Source of the DNA: Brevibacterium zhoupengii
GTDB taxonomy: Bacteria; Actinomycetota; Actinomycetes; Actinomycetales; Brevibacteriaceae
Reading direction: 5' to 3'
DNA length: 64,000 bases
Assembly (NCBI RefSeq): GCF_021117425.1
Contig: NZ_CP088298.1
Coordinates: forward strand, 62,001 to 126,000
Below are positions 1 to 8,202 of this stretch, in pieces (the first letter of the stretch is position 1; the number at the start of each line of letters is the position of its first letter). The position numbers and the translations under genes were made by a program. The notes beneath the pieces are model-generated. The model was not told where the DNA came from, did not search any database, and saw only the letters and a list, made by a program, of their open reading frames with translations.

Positions 1-753
1 GAGCGACTGGTTCGGGTCGAGCAGCGACTGGCAGTTGAGTTCGAGTTCGCCCACTGCAGGGTGGACGAAGTGTTTGACCGTGTGCGGTCGCAGCCCTACT
101 TCGTGGACGCTCCACAGTCGGCGGAACTCCTCGCTCTCGTCTAAGAGCAGATCCTTGAGATGAGCCGCACGGGACTTGGTGCCTCGCAGCGTCGCCACCT
201 CCCGCAGACCTGAGACCCACAGGCGCGAGAGGAATTCGTGTTCCTCGGGAGCATAGAGCATCCGTGTCGAAGGATCGGCGAACCACCTGTAGCTGATGCT
301 GCGCTCAGGTCCGCGAAGCGAAGTCAGGTCACCGGTGAGGGCGACGCCGAGGGTGGTCTGGCGCAGTGTCTCACCGAGTTCGGTGACGATCTCCGCCGGA
401 GTGTCGTGCAGACGGTCGAAGATGCGCAGCAGACCGGGACTGATGTGCTCGCTTGCGGCGCCCCTCTCGGGAACCGGGTGGCCGGCGAGGCGGAACACGT
501 GGTTGCGCTGATCGAGGGTGAGATGAAGTCCCTGGGCGATGGACGCGATCATCTGCTCAGAGGGTCGTGGCCCGCGCTGCTGCTCGAGTCTGGAGTAGTA
601 GTCCGAGGACATGTGGCACAGGGTGGCGACCTCCTCGCGGCGCAGGCCGGATGTGCGACGGCGACTGCCGCGAGGGAGCCCCACATCCTCAGGTTGCAGT
701 GACTCTCGGCGACGGCGCAGGAACTGCGCCAAGCCGGTTCGATCGAGGTCCAT
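1..753 (-). CDS. XRE-family regulator with MmyB-like C-terminal domain (3' end beyond window)
   Basis: The frame is open from an ATG at 753 down to the window edge (251 codons, no stop), so the C-terminus is missing. AAGGAG lies 6 nt before the ATG. Residues about 1-85 form an XRE-type helix-turn-helix (GLRREEVATL, SSDYYSRLEQ, RGPRPSEQMI). The remainder (FRLAGH, then SYRWFADP, VKHFVHPAVGEL) matches the MmyB-like ligand-binding domain common in actinobacterial one-component regulators. It is divergent from the short-chain dehydrogenase at 919. In this family such pairs are common and the regulator often controls the neighbour; that link here is inference. The ligand is unknown. Confidence 0.88.
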   Translation of the reverse strand, partial: MDLDRTGLAQFLRRRRESLQPEDVGLPRGSRRRTSGLRREEVATLCHMSSDYYSRLEQQRGPRPSEQMIASIAQGLHLTLDQRNHVFRLAGHPVPERGAASEHISPGLLRIFDRLHDTPAEIVTELGETLRQTTLGVALTGDLTSLRGPERSISYRWFADPSTRMLYAPEEHEFLSRLWVSGLREVATLRGTKSRAAHLKDLLLDESEEFRRLWSVHEVGLRPHTVKHFVHPAVGELELNCQSLLDPNQSL

Positions 754-809
754 GGGTGTCTCCTTCTCCCTTGTTGTCCTTTCTAGCACCTGCGGTCATT
801 CGCAGCCAC

Positions 810-822
810 GGACTGATAGTCC
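810..822. promoter_or_regulatory. Candidate operator of the XRE/SDR divergent pair
   Basis: GGACT-gat-AGTCC is a perfect 5-bp inverted repeat with a 3-bp spacer, inside the 165-bp gap between the divergent regulator (start 753) and dehydrogenase (start 919). Its position fits a shared operator. The assignment rests only on symmetry and location. Confidence 0.35.
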
Positions 823-918
823 CTGAATAGATCGGCGTCGAACCGCGAGACTGGGCGAGACGAGGAACATCAACACAGCGCAGCCGTTTCGACAGCGTAT
901 TCACGAGGAGCCGAGCAC

Positions 919-1863
919 ATGGCACGAAAGCCCATCGACATCACCGTCCCCGATCTGAGCGGCAAGCGCGCGGTGATCACCGGAGGAAGCGACGGCATCG
1001 GCCTCGGCATTGCCGCACGGTTGGTCAGAGCCGGCGCCGAGGTGGTCCTTCCGGTGCGTAATCGAGGCAAGGGTGAGAGGGCGGTGGCGAGGATCAAGGA
1101 GCAGGTTCCCGGGGCGCTCATCTCTCTGCGGGACCTCGACCTGTCCTCTCTCGCGTCGGTGGCTGCCCTCGGTGAGGCCCTTGCAGCCGAGGGGTTGCCG
1201 ATCAACATTCTCATCAACAATGCCGGGGTGATGACGCCACCCGAGCGGCAGACGACCGAGGACGGCTTCGAACTCCAGTTCGGGTCCAACCACCTCGGCC
1301 ACTTCGCACTCGTCGGATATCTGCTCCCGCTGCTCAGAGAGGGGCGGGCGCGAGTGACTTCGCAGGTCAGCATCGCGGCCAACAGCGGAGCCATCAACTG
1401 GGACGACCTCAACTGGGAGACGTCCTATGACGGAATGAGGGCTTACAGCCAGTCGAAGATCGCGCTCGGGTTCTTCGGTCTCGAGCTCGATCGTCGCAGT
1501 CAGGCCGAATGCTGGGGCATCAGCAGCAATCTGTCCCATCCCGGCGTCGCCCCTACCAACCTTCTCAGTGCCCGCGCCGAAATAGGCCGCTCCGAGGCCA
1601 CGGGAGCCCGGAAGCTCATCGGTGCACTCTCGAGGCGAGGCATCCTCTTAGGTACATCTGAAAGCGCAGGTCTCCCTGCTCTGCATGCCTCTACTTCGCC
1701 GGATGCGGAGGGCAGGCGGCTGTACGGGCCGCGCGGCCCCGGCCATCTCGGCGGCGCCCCCGGGGAGCAGAGCCTGTATTCTCGGCTCCGCCTTCCAGAG
1801 GAGGCCGGCCAGATTTGGTCCATCTCTGAGGAGCTGACCGGGGTAGCGCTGTCGGTGAATTGA
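919..1863 (+). CDS. Short-chain dehydrogenase/reductase (SDR)
   Basis: A 314-residue NAD(P)-dependent oxidoreductase. The Rossmann glycine motif TGGSDGIG is at residues 21-28, NNAG at about 100-103, and the catalytic Y176-x3-K180 (YSQSK) is intact. The C-terminus is longer than in a classical 250-residue SDR and resembles the retinol-dehydrogenase/protochlorophyllide-reductase-like group that pairs with MmyB regulators. GAGGAG sits upstream of the ATG. The regulator at 1-753 is divergent and probably controls it. The substrate cannot be read from the sequence. Its 3' end is convergent with the cation transporter at 1902. Confidence 0.9.
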   Translation: MARKPIDITVPDLSGKRAVITGGSDGIGLGIAARLVRAGAEVVLPVRNRGKGERAVARIKEQVPGALISLRDLDLSSLASVAALGEALAAEGLPINILINNAGVMTPPERQTTEDGFELQFGSNHLGHFALVGYLLPLLREGRARVTSQVSIAANSGAINWDDLNWETSYDGMRAYSQSKIALGFFGLELDRRSQAECWGISSNLSHPGVAPTNLLSARAEIGRSEATGARKLIGALSRRGILLGTSESAGLPALHASTSPDAEGRRLYGPRGPGHLGGAPGEQSLYSRLRLPEEAGQIWSISEELTGVALSVN

Positions 1864-1901
1864 GAAGCAGCCCTGAGTCCTGGGAACACAGTCTGCCGAG
1901 G

Positions 1902-2579
1902 TTAATCCTGACAGTGGTCGTCGGCGCAAGAACCAGCATCGCGCTCGCCGGTGAGCACAGACACGGGTGCGGCGCAGCAGGCATCGCCGCGCCATGCCTC
2001 GACTCCCTCTCGGACGGCGAATACGGCGATCACGAGCGCGGCCATGGAGTCCGCCCATGCCCACCCGAGAATGCTGTTGAGCAGCAACCCTGCCAGTAGA
2101 GCGGCAGAGAGATACGTGCAGATCAGGGTCTGTTTGGAGTCTGCAATTGCCGAAGCAGAGCCGAGTTCGCGACCCGTGCGACGTTCGAACCAACTGAGGA
2201 ACGGCATGACGAGGAGACTCAGGGCAGCGATGACGATGCCGACGGTGGAATGCTCTGGATCGCGCAGACCGGTCAGGGAGGCGATCGCATCGACGCTGAC
2301 GTAGATCGCCAGGGCGAAGAAGGACACCGCGATCACGCGCAGAGCGGTCTTTTCCCTCCGCTCTGGGTCGGGCGCTGCGAATTGCCAAGCCACGGCTGCC
2401 GCAGAGAGGACTTCGACGATCGAGTCGAGTCCGAACCCGACGAGAGCCGCCGACGAGGCTGCCCCACCTGCGATCAGAGCCACAAAGGCTTCGATGACAT
2501 TCCAAGTGATGGTGATGGCCACAACGATCCTGATGCGTCGACGCAGAACCTGCACGCGCGATGAAGCTGTGACGCTCAT
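1902..2579 (-). CDS. Cation diffusion facilitator, short form without cytoplasmic domain
   Basis: A 225-residue membrane protein with about six hydrophobic segments and the CDF signature GFGLDSIVEVL (D52, E56 in TM2) plus a second acidic site (WADSMAALVIA) near TM5-TM6. Family members of about 300 residues carry a C-terminal ferredoxin-like metal domain; this one ends instead in a short tail with four cysteines and a histidine (CC, then C...HC). Its ATG overlaps the cmtR stop by 4 nt (ATGA at 2576-2579), so the two are cotranscribed and probably translationally coupled. Efflux of a soft metal such as Cd(II) or Pb(II) is inferred from the CmtR partner; zinc or another divalent ion is possible. 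Confidence 0.85.
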   Translation of the reverse strand: MSVTASSRVQVLRRRIRIVVAITITWNVIEAFVALIAGGAASSAALVGFGLDSIVEVLSAAAVAWQFAAPDPERREKTALRVIAVSFFALAIYVSVDAIASLTGLRDPEHSTVGIVIAALSLLVMPFLSWFERRTGRELGSASAIADSKQTLICTYLSAALLAGLLLNSILGWAWADSMAALVIAVFAVREGVEAWRGDACCAAPVSVLTGERDAGSCADDHCQD

Positions 2580-2959
2580 GCCGTGCTCCCGCTGCCCTGG
2601 TCATTGGCAGCTCTTTGATCGCAGCAGCCAGGCACGGTGCATGAGGGGTTGAGGCAGGGGGCGCTGCTGTCGACTGCGAGAGTGACGTCGAGCAGGCTGT
2701 TGAGGGCCGAGCTGATGTGGGGATCGGCAATCTCGTATCTGGTCTGTCGCCCCTCTGCTGCGGCCACAACTATCCCGCATCCGCGCAGGCAGGAAAGATG
2801 ATTTGAGACGTTCGTCCTTGTCAGACCCAGTTCGCGCGCGAGCTGTGCGGGATACCCGGGAGAGTCCAACAGCGAGAGCAGGATTCGTGATCGGGTTGAA
2901 TCGGCCATGGCGCGACCCAGACGGTTCATCACGTCGACGCGCGAAGCAATGGTCAGCAT
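2576..2959 (-). CDS. cmtR: CmtR-type ArsR/SmtB metal-sensing repressor
   Basis: A 127-residue winged-helix repressor. Starting at the ATG at 2959, cysteines fall at positions 57, 61 (LSCLRGCG) and 102, exactly the positions of the Cd/Pb ligands of Mycobacterium tuberculosis CmtR (Cys57, Cys61, Cys102). Further C-terminal cysteines (C107 and a CC pair) are present. A longer frame reaches 3235, but this start gives the family's usual N-terminus and lies 6 nt after TATAGT, as for a leaderless message. It is the first gene of a two-gene operon with the CDF transporter. By analogy, metal binding releases it from DNA and derepresses both genes. Confidence 0.92.
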   Translation of the reverse strand: MLTIASRVDVMNRLGRAMADSTRSRILLSLLDSPGYPAQLARELGLTRTNVSNHLSCLRGCGIVVAAAEGRQTRYEIADPHISSALNSLLDVTLAVDSSAPCLNPSCTVPGCCDQRAANDQGSGSTA

Positions 2960-2984
2960 ACGCTGACTATACAGTACATGCTGA
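2953..2984 (-). promoter_or_regulatory. cmtR promoter (leaderless) with overlapping inverted repeats
   Basis: TCAGC-atac-GCTGA (2953-2966) is a perfect 5-bp inverted repeat over the start codon. TCAGCAT (2953-2959) is also repeated inverted as ATGCTGA at 2978-2984. On the minus strand TATAGT (2966-2971) ends 6 nt before the ATG, placing transcription start at or next to the start codon. Dyads overlapping the promoter are what an autoregulating ArsR-type repressor would need. Confidence 0.55.
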
Positions 2985-3057
2985 CCTTTTCTGATGAAGT
3001 CGAACAGGCACGGTTGCCTGATGGTCGCGGGGTCTGTCACGTTGCAGGACTTTTGGA

Positions 3058-4446
3058 TCACTTGTCTGAGCGGGTGCTGTCTGAGCGCGTCCCATCTGCT
3101 CGGGCCTCGAGTGATCTCTCCTCGAGATGGGCGCGTTCGGCAGGGTCGGTGGTCAGCTCGATGGCGCGGCGATAGGCACGTTGGGCTTCCTGCTCCCGTC
3201 CGGCACGGGCGAGCAGATGTGCGCGCAGTGCCCACGTCGGCTGGAACGAATCGACGCGTTCGGAGGAGAACGCATTCTCTCCGACAGGGGGCTGACCATG
3301 ACTTGCGCCGTCCAGAGCATCGAGTTCAGCCAGACCAGCCTCCGGACCGTCGATCTCAGCAAGCACCGCGGCCCTCGCCACAGCTCCGCCGAGGCTGGGC
3401 GCCATCCGCTCCACATCGTCGTGCAGGCGCAGCAGCATCGGCCAATCGGTGCTTCCGCTGCGCACACCGGACATGTGGAGGATCTGGATCGCAGCCTGCA
3501 GACCGAAACGACCGATCGCTCCGCTGCGCTGCACTGCCCGCAAATGATCTTCGCCCCTGGCGATGAGCACGGAATCCCAACTGCTCGGGTCCTGATCGCC
3601 GAGGGGCACGAACTCTCCGTCCTGGCTGCGGCGGGCCGGGAACCTGGCGGCAGAGAGGTGGATGAGGGCGGCGAGGCCGTGTGACTCCCCATCGGAGGGA
3701 CACAGCTCGGCGAGCAGTCGGGAGAGATAGAGAGTCTCGCCGATGATGCCATCGCGTGGTTCGCTCGCCGCATGCACCCAGTCGATGGCGAAGGCACCGT
3801 AGATCGCCTCATGGATGTCGGGCAGGCGGGCCTCGAGCTCGGTGCGATCCGGCAGTCCGAAACCGATGCCCAGGGCGGCGATGCGCTTCTTCGCCCGAGT
3901 CAGCCGAGCAGCGACCGTCGCGGCAGGCAGGGTCATTCCCGCCGCGATCTGCTTCCCGGTCATGCCCATGACCGCAGAGAGCATGAGCAGCGGCCGGACT
4001 CCCGGCTCGATGTCCGGATGAGCGCAGGCGCCCAGCAGTTCGAGACGACGATCGGGAAGGGCATCGGGATCCGCTGGGGTGACCAAGTGGGCTGCGGCCG
4101 GCTGTCCTGCGCCGTGAGACGCGGCCGTGTCGTGGCCACCGGGATCGGCGGCACCATCATGGACCTCAGGATCCAAGACCGCCGAGGTGCGGGCCGCGGC
4201 CGATTTCCACACGTCGCGTCGTGCATTGAGGGCAACCCGGTAGAGCCACCCCTCGGGGTTGTCCGGCACTCCTCGTTCCCGCCACACGCGAACTGCGCGT
4301 TCGAGAGCCGAGCTCAGGGCATCCTCGGCGCCGGCTAAGTCCCCGTCGGCGGCAGCGATGAGGGCGATGATCCGCCCCCAGCCGTCCTGGGAGAGGATCA
4401 TCGCCCGATCGATCGGGTCCCGACTTTCGTTCAGGGCTGCACCCAA
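3058..4446 (-). CDS. ECF42-type RNA polymerase sigma factor with C-terminal TPR-like extension
   Basis: A 462-residue sigma factor: region 2 at about 15-85 (AEDALSSALERAV, PEGWLYRVALNARRD), region 4 at about 150-190 (GMTGKQIAAGM, VAARLTRAKKRI), then a 270-residue DUF6596/helical-repeat extension ending in TPR-like helices (ALRAHLLARAGREQEAQRAYRRAIEL). This architecture defines the ECF42 group, which lacks an anti-sigma factor and pairs with DGPF proteins. Here the DGPF gene is immediately upstream and overlaps by 16 bp. A matching promoter lies upstream of the pair. The last residues form a small repeat (GTRSDSTRSDK). The physiological signal is unknown. Confidence 0.92.
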   Translation of the reverse strand: MGAALNESRDPIDRAMILSQDGWGRIIALIAAADGDLAGAEDALSSALERAVRVWRERGVPDNPEGWLYRVALNARRDVWKSAAARTSAVLDPEVHDGAADPGGHDTAASHGAGQPAAAHLVTPADPDALPDRRLELLGACAHPDIEPGVRPLLMLSAVMGMTGKQIAAGMTLPAATVAARLTRAKKRIAALGIGFGLPDRTELEARLPDIHEAIYGAFAIDWVHAASEPRDGIIGETLYLSRLLAELCPSDGESHGLAALIHLSAARFPARRSQDGEFVPLGDQDPSSWDSVLIARGEDHLRAVQRSGAIGRFGLQAAIQILHMSGVRSGSTDWPMLLRLHDDVERMAPSLGGAVARAAVLAEIDGPEAGLAELDALDGASHGQPPVGENAFSSERVDSFQPTWALRAHLLARAGREQEAQRAYRRAIELTTDPAERAHLEERSLEARADGTRSDSTRSDK

Positions 4447-4811
4447 CGTCCGTCTATATAGGAGACTGCCGCCGCTCTGACCTCGATGACCCCGTAGCTC
4501 GTGCCGGGGAACTTCTCTGCCCAGGCCAGAGCCGCGTCGCGGCTCTCGACGTCGATGACGAAGACTCCGGCCAGGGCCTCCTTCGCCGCTGCGAAGGGAC
4601 CGTCCTCGATGACGACAGAGCCACCTCGGCGGGTGACGGTGGTTGTCGCCTGCTGCGGTTCGAGCATCTCCGCGGCGATGAATACTCCCGCGGAATAGAG
4701 GGCATCGGCGTAGTCGGACATCAGCTTCTGCATCTCGGCCATCACCTCGGCCGAGGGCTGGGGTCCGCCTTCTTGAGGTTCGGGTGCGTGGAAGACCAGT
4801 GAGTAGCGCAT
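4431..4811 (-). CDS. DGPF/YCII-family protein linked to the ECF42 sigma factor
   Basis: A 126-residue protein with the family hallmark EDGPFAAAKEAL (DGPF at residues 70-73) and the ferredoxin-like YCII fold pattern. A CGGAG ribosome site precedes the ATG. Its 3' end overlaps the sigma factor by 16 bp, so the two form one transcription unit. DGPF proteins are the usual genomic partners and targets of ECF42 sigma factors. Their molecular activity is not established, so no reaction is assigned. Confidence 0.9.
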   Translation of the reverse strand: MRYSLVFHAPEPQEGGPQPSAEVMAEMQKLMSDYADALYSAGVFIAAEMLEPQQATTTVTRRGGSVVIEDGPFAAAKEALAGVFVIDVESRDAALAWAEKFPGTSYGVIEVRAAAVSYIDGRWVQP

Positions 4812-4864
4812 GATTGAACTCCGTTCATCTCAGGTGCGATCGCGTTTCGATCGCTCATCATTGA

Positions 4865-4891
4865 GACGACCGAGCTCACGTCGATTCGACA
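4865..4891 (-). promoter_or_regulatory. Candidate ECF42-dependent promoter upstream of the DGPF-sigma operon
   Basis: On the minus strand TGTCGA (4886-4891) is followed after 17 bp by CGTC (4865-4868), about 54 bp before the DGPF start. This matches the -35 TGTCGA and -10 CG(A/T)C pattern I recall for ECF42 promoters. It suggests the sigma factor drives its own operon. Confidence 0.6.
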
Positions 4892-4978
4892 CGTCTGAGA
4901 ACAATTATTGCCGGAATTCGTCGAAGTGGGTGAGATTCGTGCTGCCGAGGGGTGGAATTCATCCGGTGGGTGAGGGCC

Positions 4979-5464
4979 TCAGTGCTTCGCAATCGTGCGG
5001 CGCAGCAGCGGAGTCACTCGATATTCCACCATCTGCTTCATCGACACGAGTGTGCGTGTGCGTTTGACGCCGGGGATCGACAGGATCCGTCCGGCGATGC
5101 GATACAGATCATCAGTGTCCCGGGCGACGACCTGGATGAGGGTGTCGGCAGTGCCCGAGACTCCGATGACCTCGAGGACCTCCGGGATTCGGGCGAGCTC
5201 GGCGCCGACCTGATCGAGTTTGCGCTGCTTGAGGTTCGCCAGGACGTGTGCCCGGAGGGGATAGCCGAGCCCAGCAGTGTCGACTCGGTGGTCGAACGAG
5301 TGCAGGCCCTCGTCCTCGAGGCGCGTGAGTCTGGCCTGGGCGGTGTTTCTGGCTACCTGCAGCCGTTGGGCGAGGCCGGCGACCGTTGATCGCGGCTGTC
5401 GCACGAGTTCGAGGAGGACGCGCGCATCGAGGGCGTCGGCGATCCTGCGTGATTTCTCCGCCAT
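4979..5464 (-). CDS. Lrp/AsnC-family transcriptional regulator
   Basis: A 161-residue regulator with an N-terminal helix-turn-helix (STVAGLAQRLQVARNTAQARL, about residues 26-47) and a C-terminal RAM ligand-sensing domain (GVSGTADTLIQVVARD, IPGVKRTRTLVSMKQMV). Size and layout are normal for the family. It is divergent from the AceE-like dehydrogenase at 5764, with a 299-bp intergenic region containing spaced repeats. Control of that gene in response to an amino acid or 2-oxo acid is a reasonable inference; the effector is unknown. Confidence 0.88.
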   Translation of the reverse strand: MAEKSRRIADALDARVLLELVRQPRSTVAGLAQRLQVARNTAQARLTRLEDEGLHSFDHRVDTAGLGYPLRAHVLANLKQRKLDQVGAELARIPEVLEVIGVSGTADTLIQVVARDTDDLYRIAGRILSIPGVKRTRTLVSMKQMVEYRVTPLLRRTIAKH

Positions 5465-5523
5465 CGTCTGTGACCCCCATTACATGCTCGAAACGTTCAG
5501 CCCACTCTACCGGCGAATCAAAG

Positions 5524-5546
5524 AATCTGAGCAATCTGCGCAATCT
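5524..5546. promoter_or_regulatory. Phased AATCT repeats between lrp-type gene and aceE-like gene
   Basis: AATCT occurs at 5524-5528, 5533-5537 and 5542-5546, at an exact 9-bp period, within the otherwise AT-richer part of this divergent region. Lrp-family octamers often bind arrays of spaced half-sites. Binding here is inference from spacing and position. Confidence 0.35.
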
Positions 5547-5763
5547 CAAAACTCACTATTGAGCATTTCTGTCAACTGAGTTGGAATGGGTTCACCGTCG
5601 ATCATCAACCTGACTGGCGTCACGTTCGACATATCCCGTCGGCGACCCACAGGGCGATCCCGCCCTGCGGCGGTAGGTCTCCTGTTCCAACCGGTTCAGG
5701 GCACCTGCCGCGAATTCGGATCTGCGGGCATATTCCATGCGCGCACACCTCGGGAGGACTACC

Positions 5764-8136
5764 GTGAGCATCGATACAGACACAGACATAGAAGCCTCGA
5801 CGTTCGAGACCCTCGATGAGATCCACGATCGGATTCTGTGGCTGTCGACCTCGATCATCCACCATGCCAATCGCGTGCGTCCCAACCGCAGCGGGCTCAA
5901 GGTCGGCGGACACCAGGCCTCATGCGCCTCGATCGCCACGATCATGACCGCACTGTGGTTCCACGAACTGCGAGCCGAAGACCGCGTGAGCATCAAACCG
6001 CATGCCAGCCCCGTCTGGCACGCCATTAACTACCTCTTCGGTGAACTCGATGAATCGGACATGACCTCCCTGCGGGCCTTCGGCGGGCTGCAGAGCTACC
6101 CGAGCCGCACCAAGGACCCGGTTCCAGCCGACTACTCCACCGGCTCCGTCGGCATCGGAGCCACGGCACCCATCTGGGGCTCGATCGCCCGACGCTACGT
6201 CGACTCGACGCTGAAACCCATCGGCCTCGGGCGACAGTACTCCCTGGTCGGAGACGCGGAACTCGACGAGGGCGCCGTGTGGGAGGCCGTCATCGACCCC
6301 GATGTCAAACACCTCGGCGAAATCGTCTGGATCGTCGACCTCAACCGCCAGTCACTGGACCGCGTGATCCCCGACATCGCCGCCGGGCGCATCGAAGCGA
6401 TGTTCGACGCCGCCGGCTGGCAGGTGATCACCGTGAAGTTCGGACGCCTGCTCGATGAGCTCTTCGTCCGACCCGGCGGACCTGAGCTGAGACAGCGGAT
6501 CCTGACGATGTCGAACCCCGAATACCAGCGTCTGCTGCGCTGCACGGCCGCCGAGCTGCGCGAGCGGCTGCCCGGTGAGGGGGAGGACGCCCAGGTCCTG
6601 CGGGATCTGGTGGGCAGCCTCGATGACGCCACATTGACGGATGCGATCAGAAACCTCGGCGGGCATGACATTCCCGCACTCCTCGACGCCTTCGCGCGGA
6701 TCGACGATTCGAAGCCGACGGCCATCATCGCGTACACGATCAAGGGGTTCGGGCTGCCGAGCTCCGGACATCCGCAGAACCACTCCGCGCTCATCAGCGA
6801 TGAGGAATACACGGCTTTGGCCCGGCGCAGCGGCCAGGACACACAGGCACCCTGGGCCCGGTTCGACCACGATTCTGCCGCCGGACAGATCATCGAGGCG
6901 AGTGCGAAGCGACTGGCGCGACCGGAATTCCCTCGCGCTGCCGAGAGCGATCTGCCGCGGGATCTCGAGCGGGCACACAAGGGCACCTCCTCATCGCAGG
7001 CCGCGCTGGGCCGCGTGCTCATGGACCTCAGTCGGCAGTCACCGGAGACAGCCCGCCGGGTGGTCACGGTCAGTCCCGATGTGTCATCGACGACCAACCT
7101 CGGCGGTTGGGTCAACAAGGTCGGGGTGTGGAGTTCGGAAGCCGGCCGCAACTGGTTCGCCGATGACGCCGAGACAATCCTGCAGTGGAACGAATCGGCC
7201 AAGGGCCAGCACATGGAGCTGGGCATCGCCGAGACGAATCTGGTCGGTCTGCTCGGGGAGCTCGGAGCGACATGGAGCAGGTGGGGAGAGCCGCTCTTCC
7301 CGATCGGCGTCATGTACGACCCATTCGTCAACCGTGCCCTCGAGCCGTGGACCTTCGGCATGTATGCGGGTGGACAGTCGATCCTCGTCGGCACTCCGTC
7401 CGGGGTCACGCTGGCACCCGAAGGCGGTGCGCATCAGTCGATCACGACTCCCTCGACCGGCATGGAGGTGCCGGGTCTGGTGACCTATGAGCCTGCGTTC
7501 GCCCAGGACGTCGAGTGGACCCTGCTTCATTCCCTCACCCGGCTGGGCAGGCCCGATGGCGAATCAGCCTACCTGCGGCTGTCGACTCGGGCGATCGACC
7601 AGTCCCTGGCCGAGGTGCCGAGCGACCCGGTGGCGCGTCGGCGTCGTCGGGAGCAGGTCATCGCCGGAGGATTCCGGCTGCGGGCGACGCAGCGACCCCG
7701 AGTCCAGCTCGTGGGCATGGGCGCCATGATGACGGAGACCCTGGCTGCTGCGGACCGCCTCGATGCCATGGGCATCGACGCCGATGTCGTGTGCGTGACC
7801 AGCCCCGGTCTGCTCTACCGGGCGCTGCGGGCCGCCCAGGGAAATCGATCGCCCGCTGCTGCAGGAGCTGGTGCCTCTGCGGGGTCTGCTGCCGGTCCGG
7901 GATCCGAGTGGATCCTGGACCAGGTGTTCCCCTCCGAGCGCGGGGTGCCGATGGTCACCGTCCTCGACGGGCACCCGCACACGCTGTCGTTCCTCGCCAC
8001 GATCAACAAGGTCGACCATGTCGCGCTCGGGGTGAGCAGCTTCGGGCAGTCCGGCGATATCGACGACGTCTATCGCTATCACGGGATCGATGTCGACTCG
8101 ATCGTGCGAGCGGCCCTCGACGCGAGCCGGAGCTAG
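5764..8136 (+). CDS. AceE-like (homodimeric E1/transketolase-type) 2-oxo-acid dehydrogenase
   Basis: A thiamine-diphosphate enzyme of the single-chain E1/transketolase superfamily. The N-terminal TPP half holds GDAELDEGAVWEAV (about residues 162-175) and IVDLNRQSLD. The pyrimidine half (GIAETNLVGLLGELG) and a transketolase-like C-terminal domain follow. I start it at GTG 5764, preceded by GGGAGG, rather than the in-frame ATG at 5737; this gives 790 residues, about 100 shorter than E. coli AceE. No E2 or E3 gene is adjacent, so pyruvate is not certain as substrate; another 2-oxo acid is possible. The divergent Lrp regulator supports a role in amino-acid or central carbon metabolism. Confidence 0.82.
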   Translation: MSIDTDTDIEASTFETLDEIHDRILWLSTSIIHHANRVRPNRSGLKVGGHQASCASIATIMTALWFHELRAEDRVSIKPHASPVWHAINYLFGELDESDMTSLRAFGGLQSYPSRTKDPVPADYSTGSVGIGATAPIWGSIARRYVDSTLKPIGLGRQYSLVGDAELDEGAVWEAVIDPDVKHLGEIVWIVDLNRQSLDRVIPDIAAGRIEAMFDAAGWQVITVKFGRLLDELFVRPGGPELRQRILTMSNPEYQRLLRCTAAELRERLPGEGEDAQVLRDLVGSLDDATLTDAIRNLGGHDIPALLDAFARIDDSKPTAIIAYTIKGFGLPSSGHPQNHSALISDEEYTALARRSGQDTQAPWARFDHDSAAGQIIEASAKRLARPEFPRAAESDLPRDLERAHKGTSSSQAALGRVLMDLSRQSPETARRVVTVSPDVSSTTNLGGWVNKVGVWSSEAGRNWFADDAETILQWNESAKGQHMELGIAETNLVGLLGELGATWSRWGEPLFPIGVMYDPFVNRALEPWTFGMYAGGQSILVGTPSGVTLAPEGGAHQSITTPSTGMEVPGLVTYEPAFAQDVEWTLLHSLTRLGRPDGESAYLRLSTRAIDQSLAEVPSDPVARRRRREQVIAGGFRLRATQRPRVQLVGMGAMMTETLAAADRLDAMGIDADVVCVTSPGLLYRALRAAQGNRSPAAAGAGASAGSAAGPGSEWILDQVFPSERGVPMVTVLDGHPHTLSFLATINKVDHVALGVSSFGQSGDIDDVYRYHGIDVDSIVRAALDASRS

Positions 8137-8190
8137 GTCTCGGTCTAGGTCCCGGTCTCGGGAGAGCGCGGCCACGTCCGCCCCTCGCAG

Positions 8191-8196
8191 TAGTGT
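8191..8196 (+). promoter_or_regulatory. Leaderless-type -10 box of the exonuclease/polymerase gene
   Basis: TAGTGT (TANNNT) ends 6 nt before the ATG at 8203, placing transcription start at the start codon. No separate well-spaced ribosome site is seen; GAGGT abuts the ATG. Confidence 0.5.
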
Positions 8197-8202
8197 TGAG
8201 GT

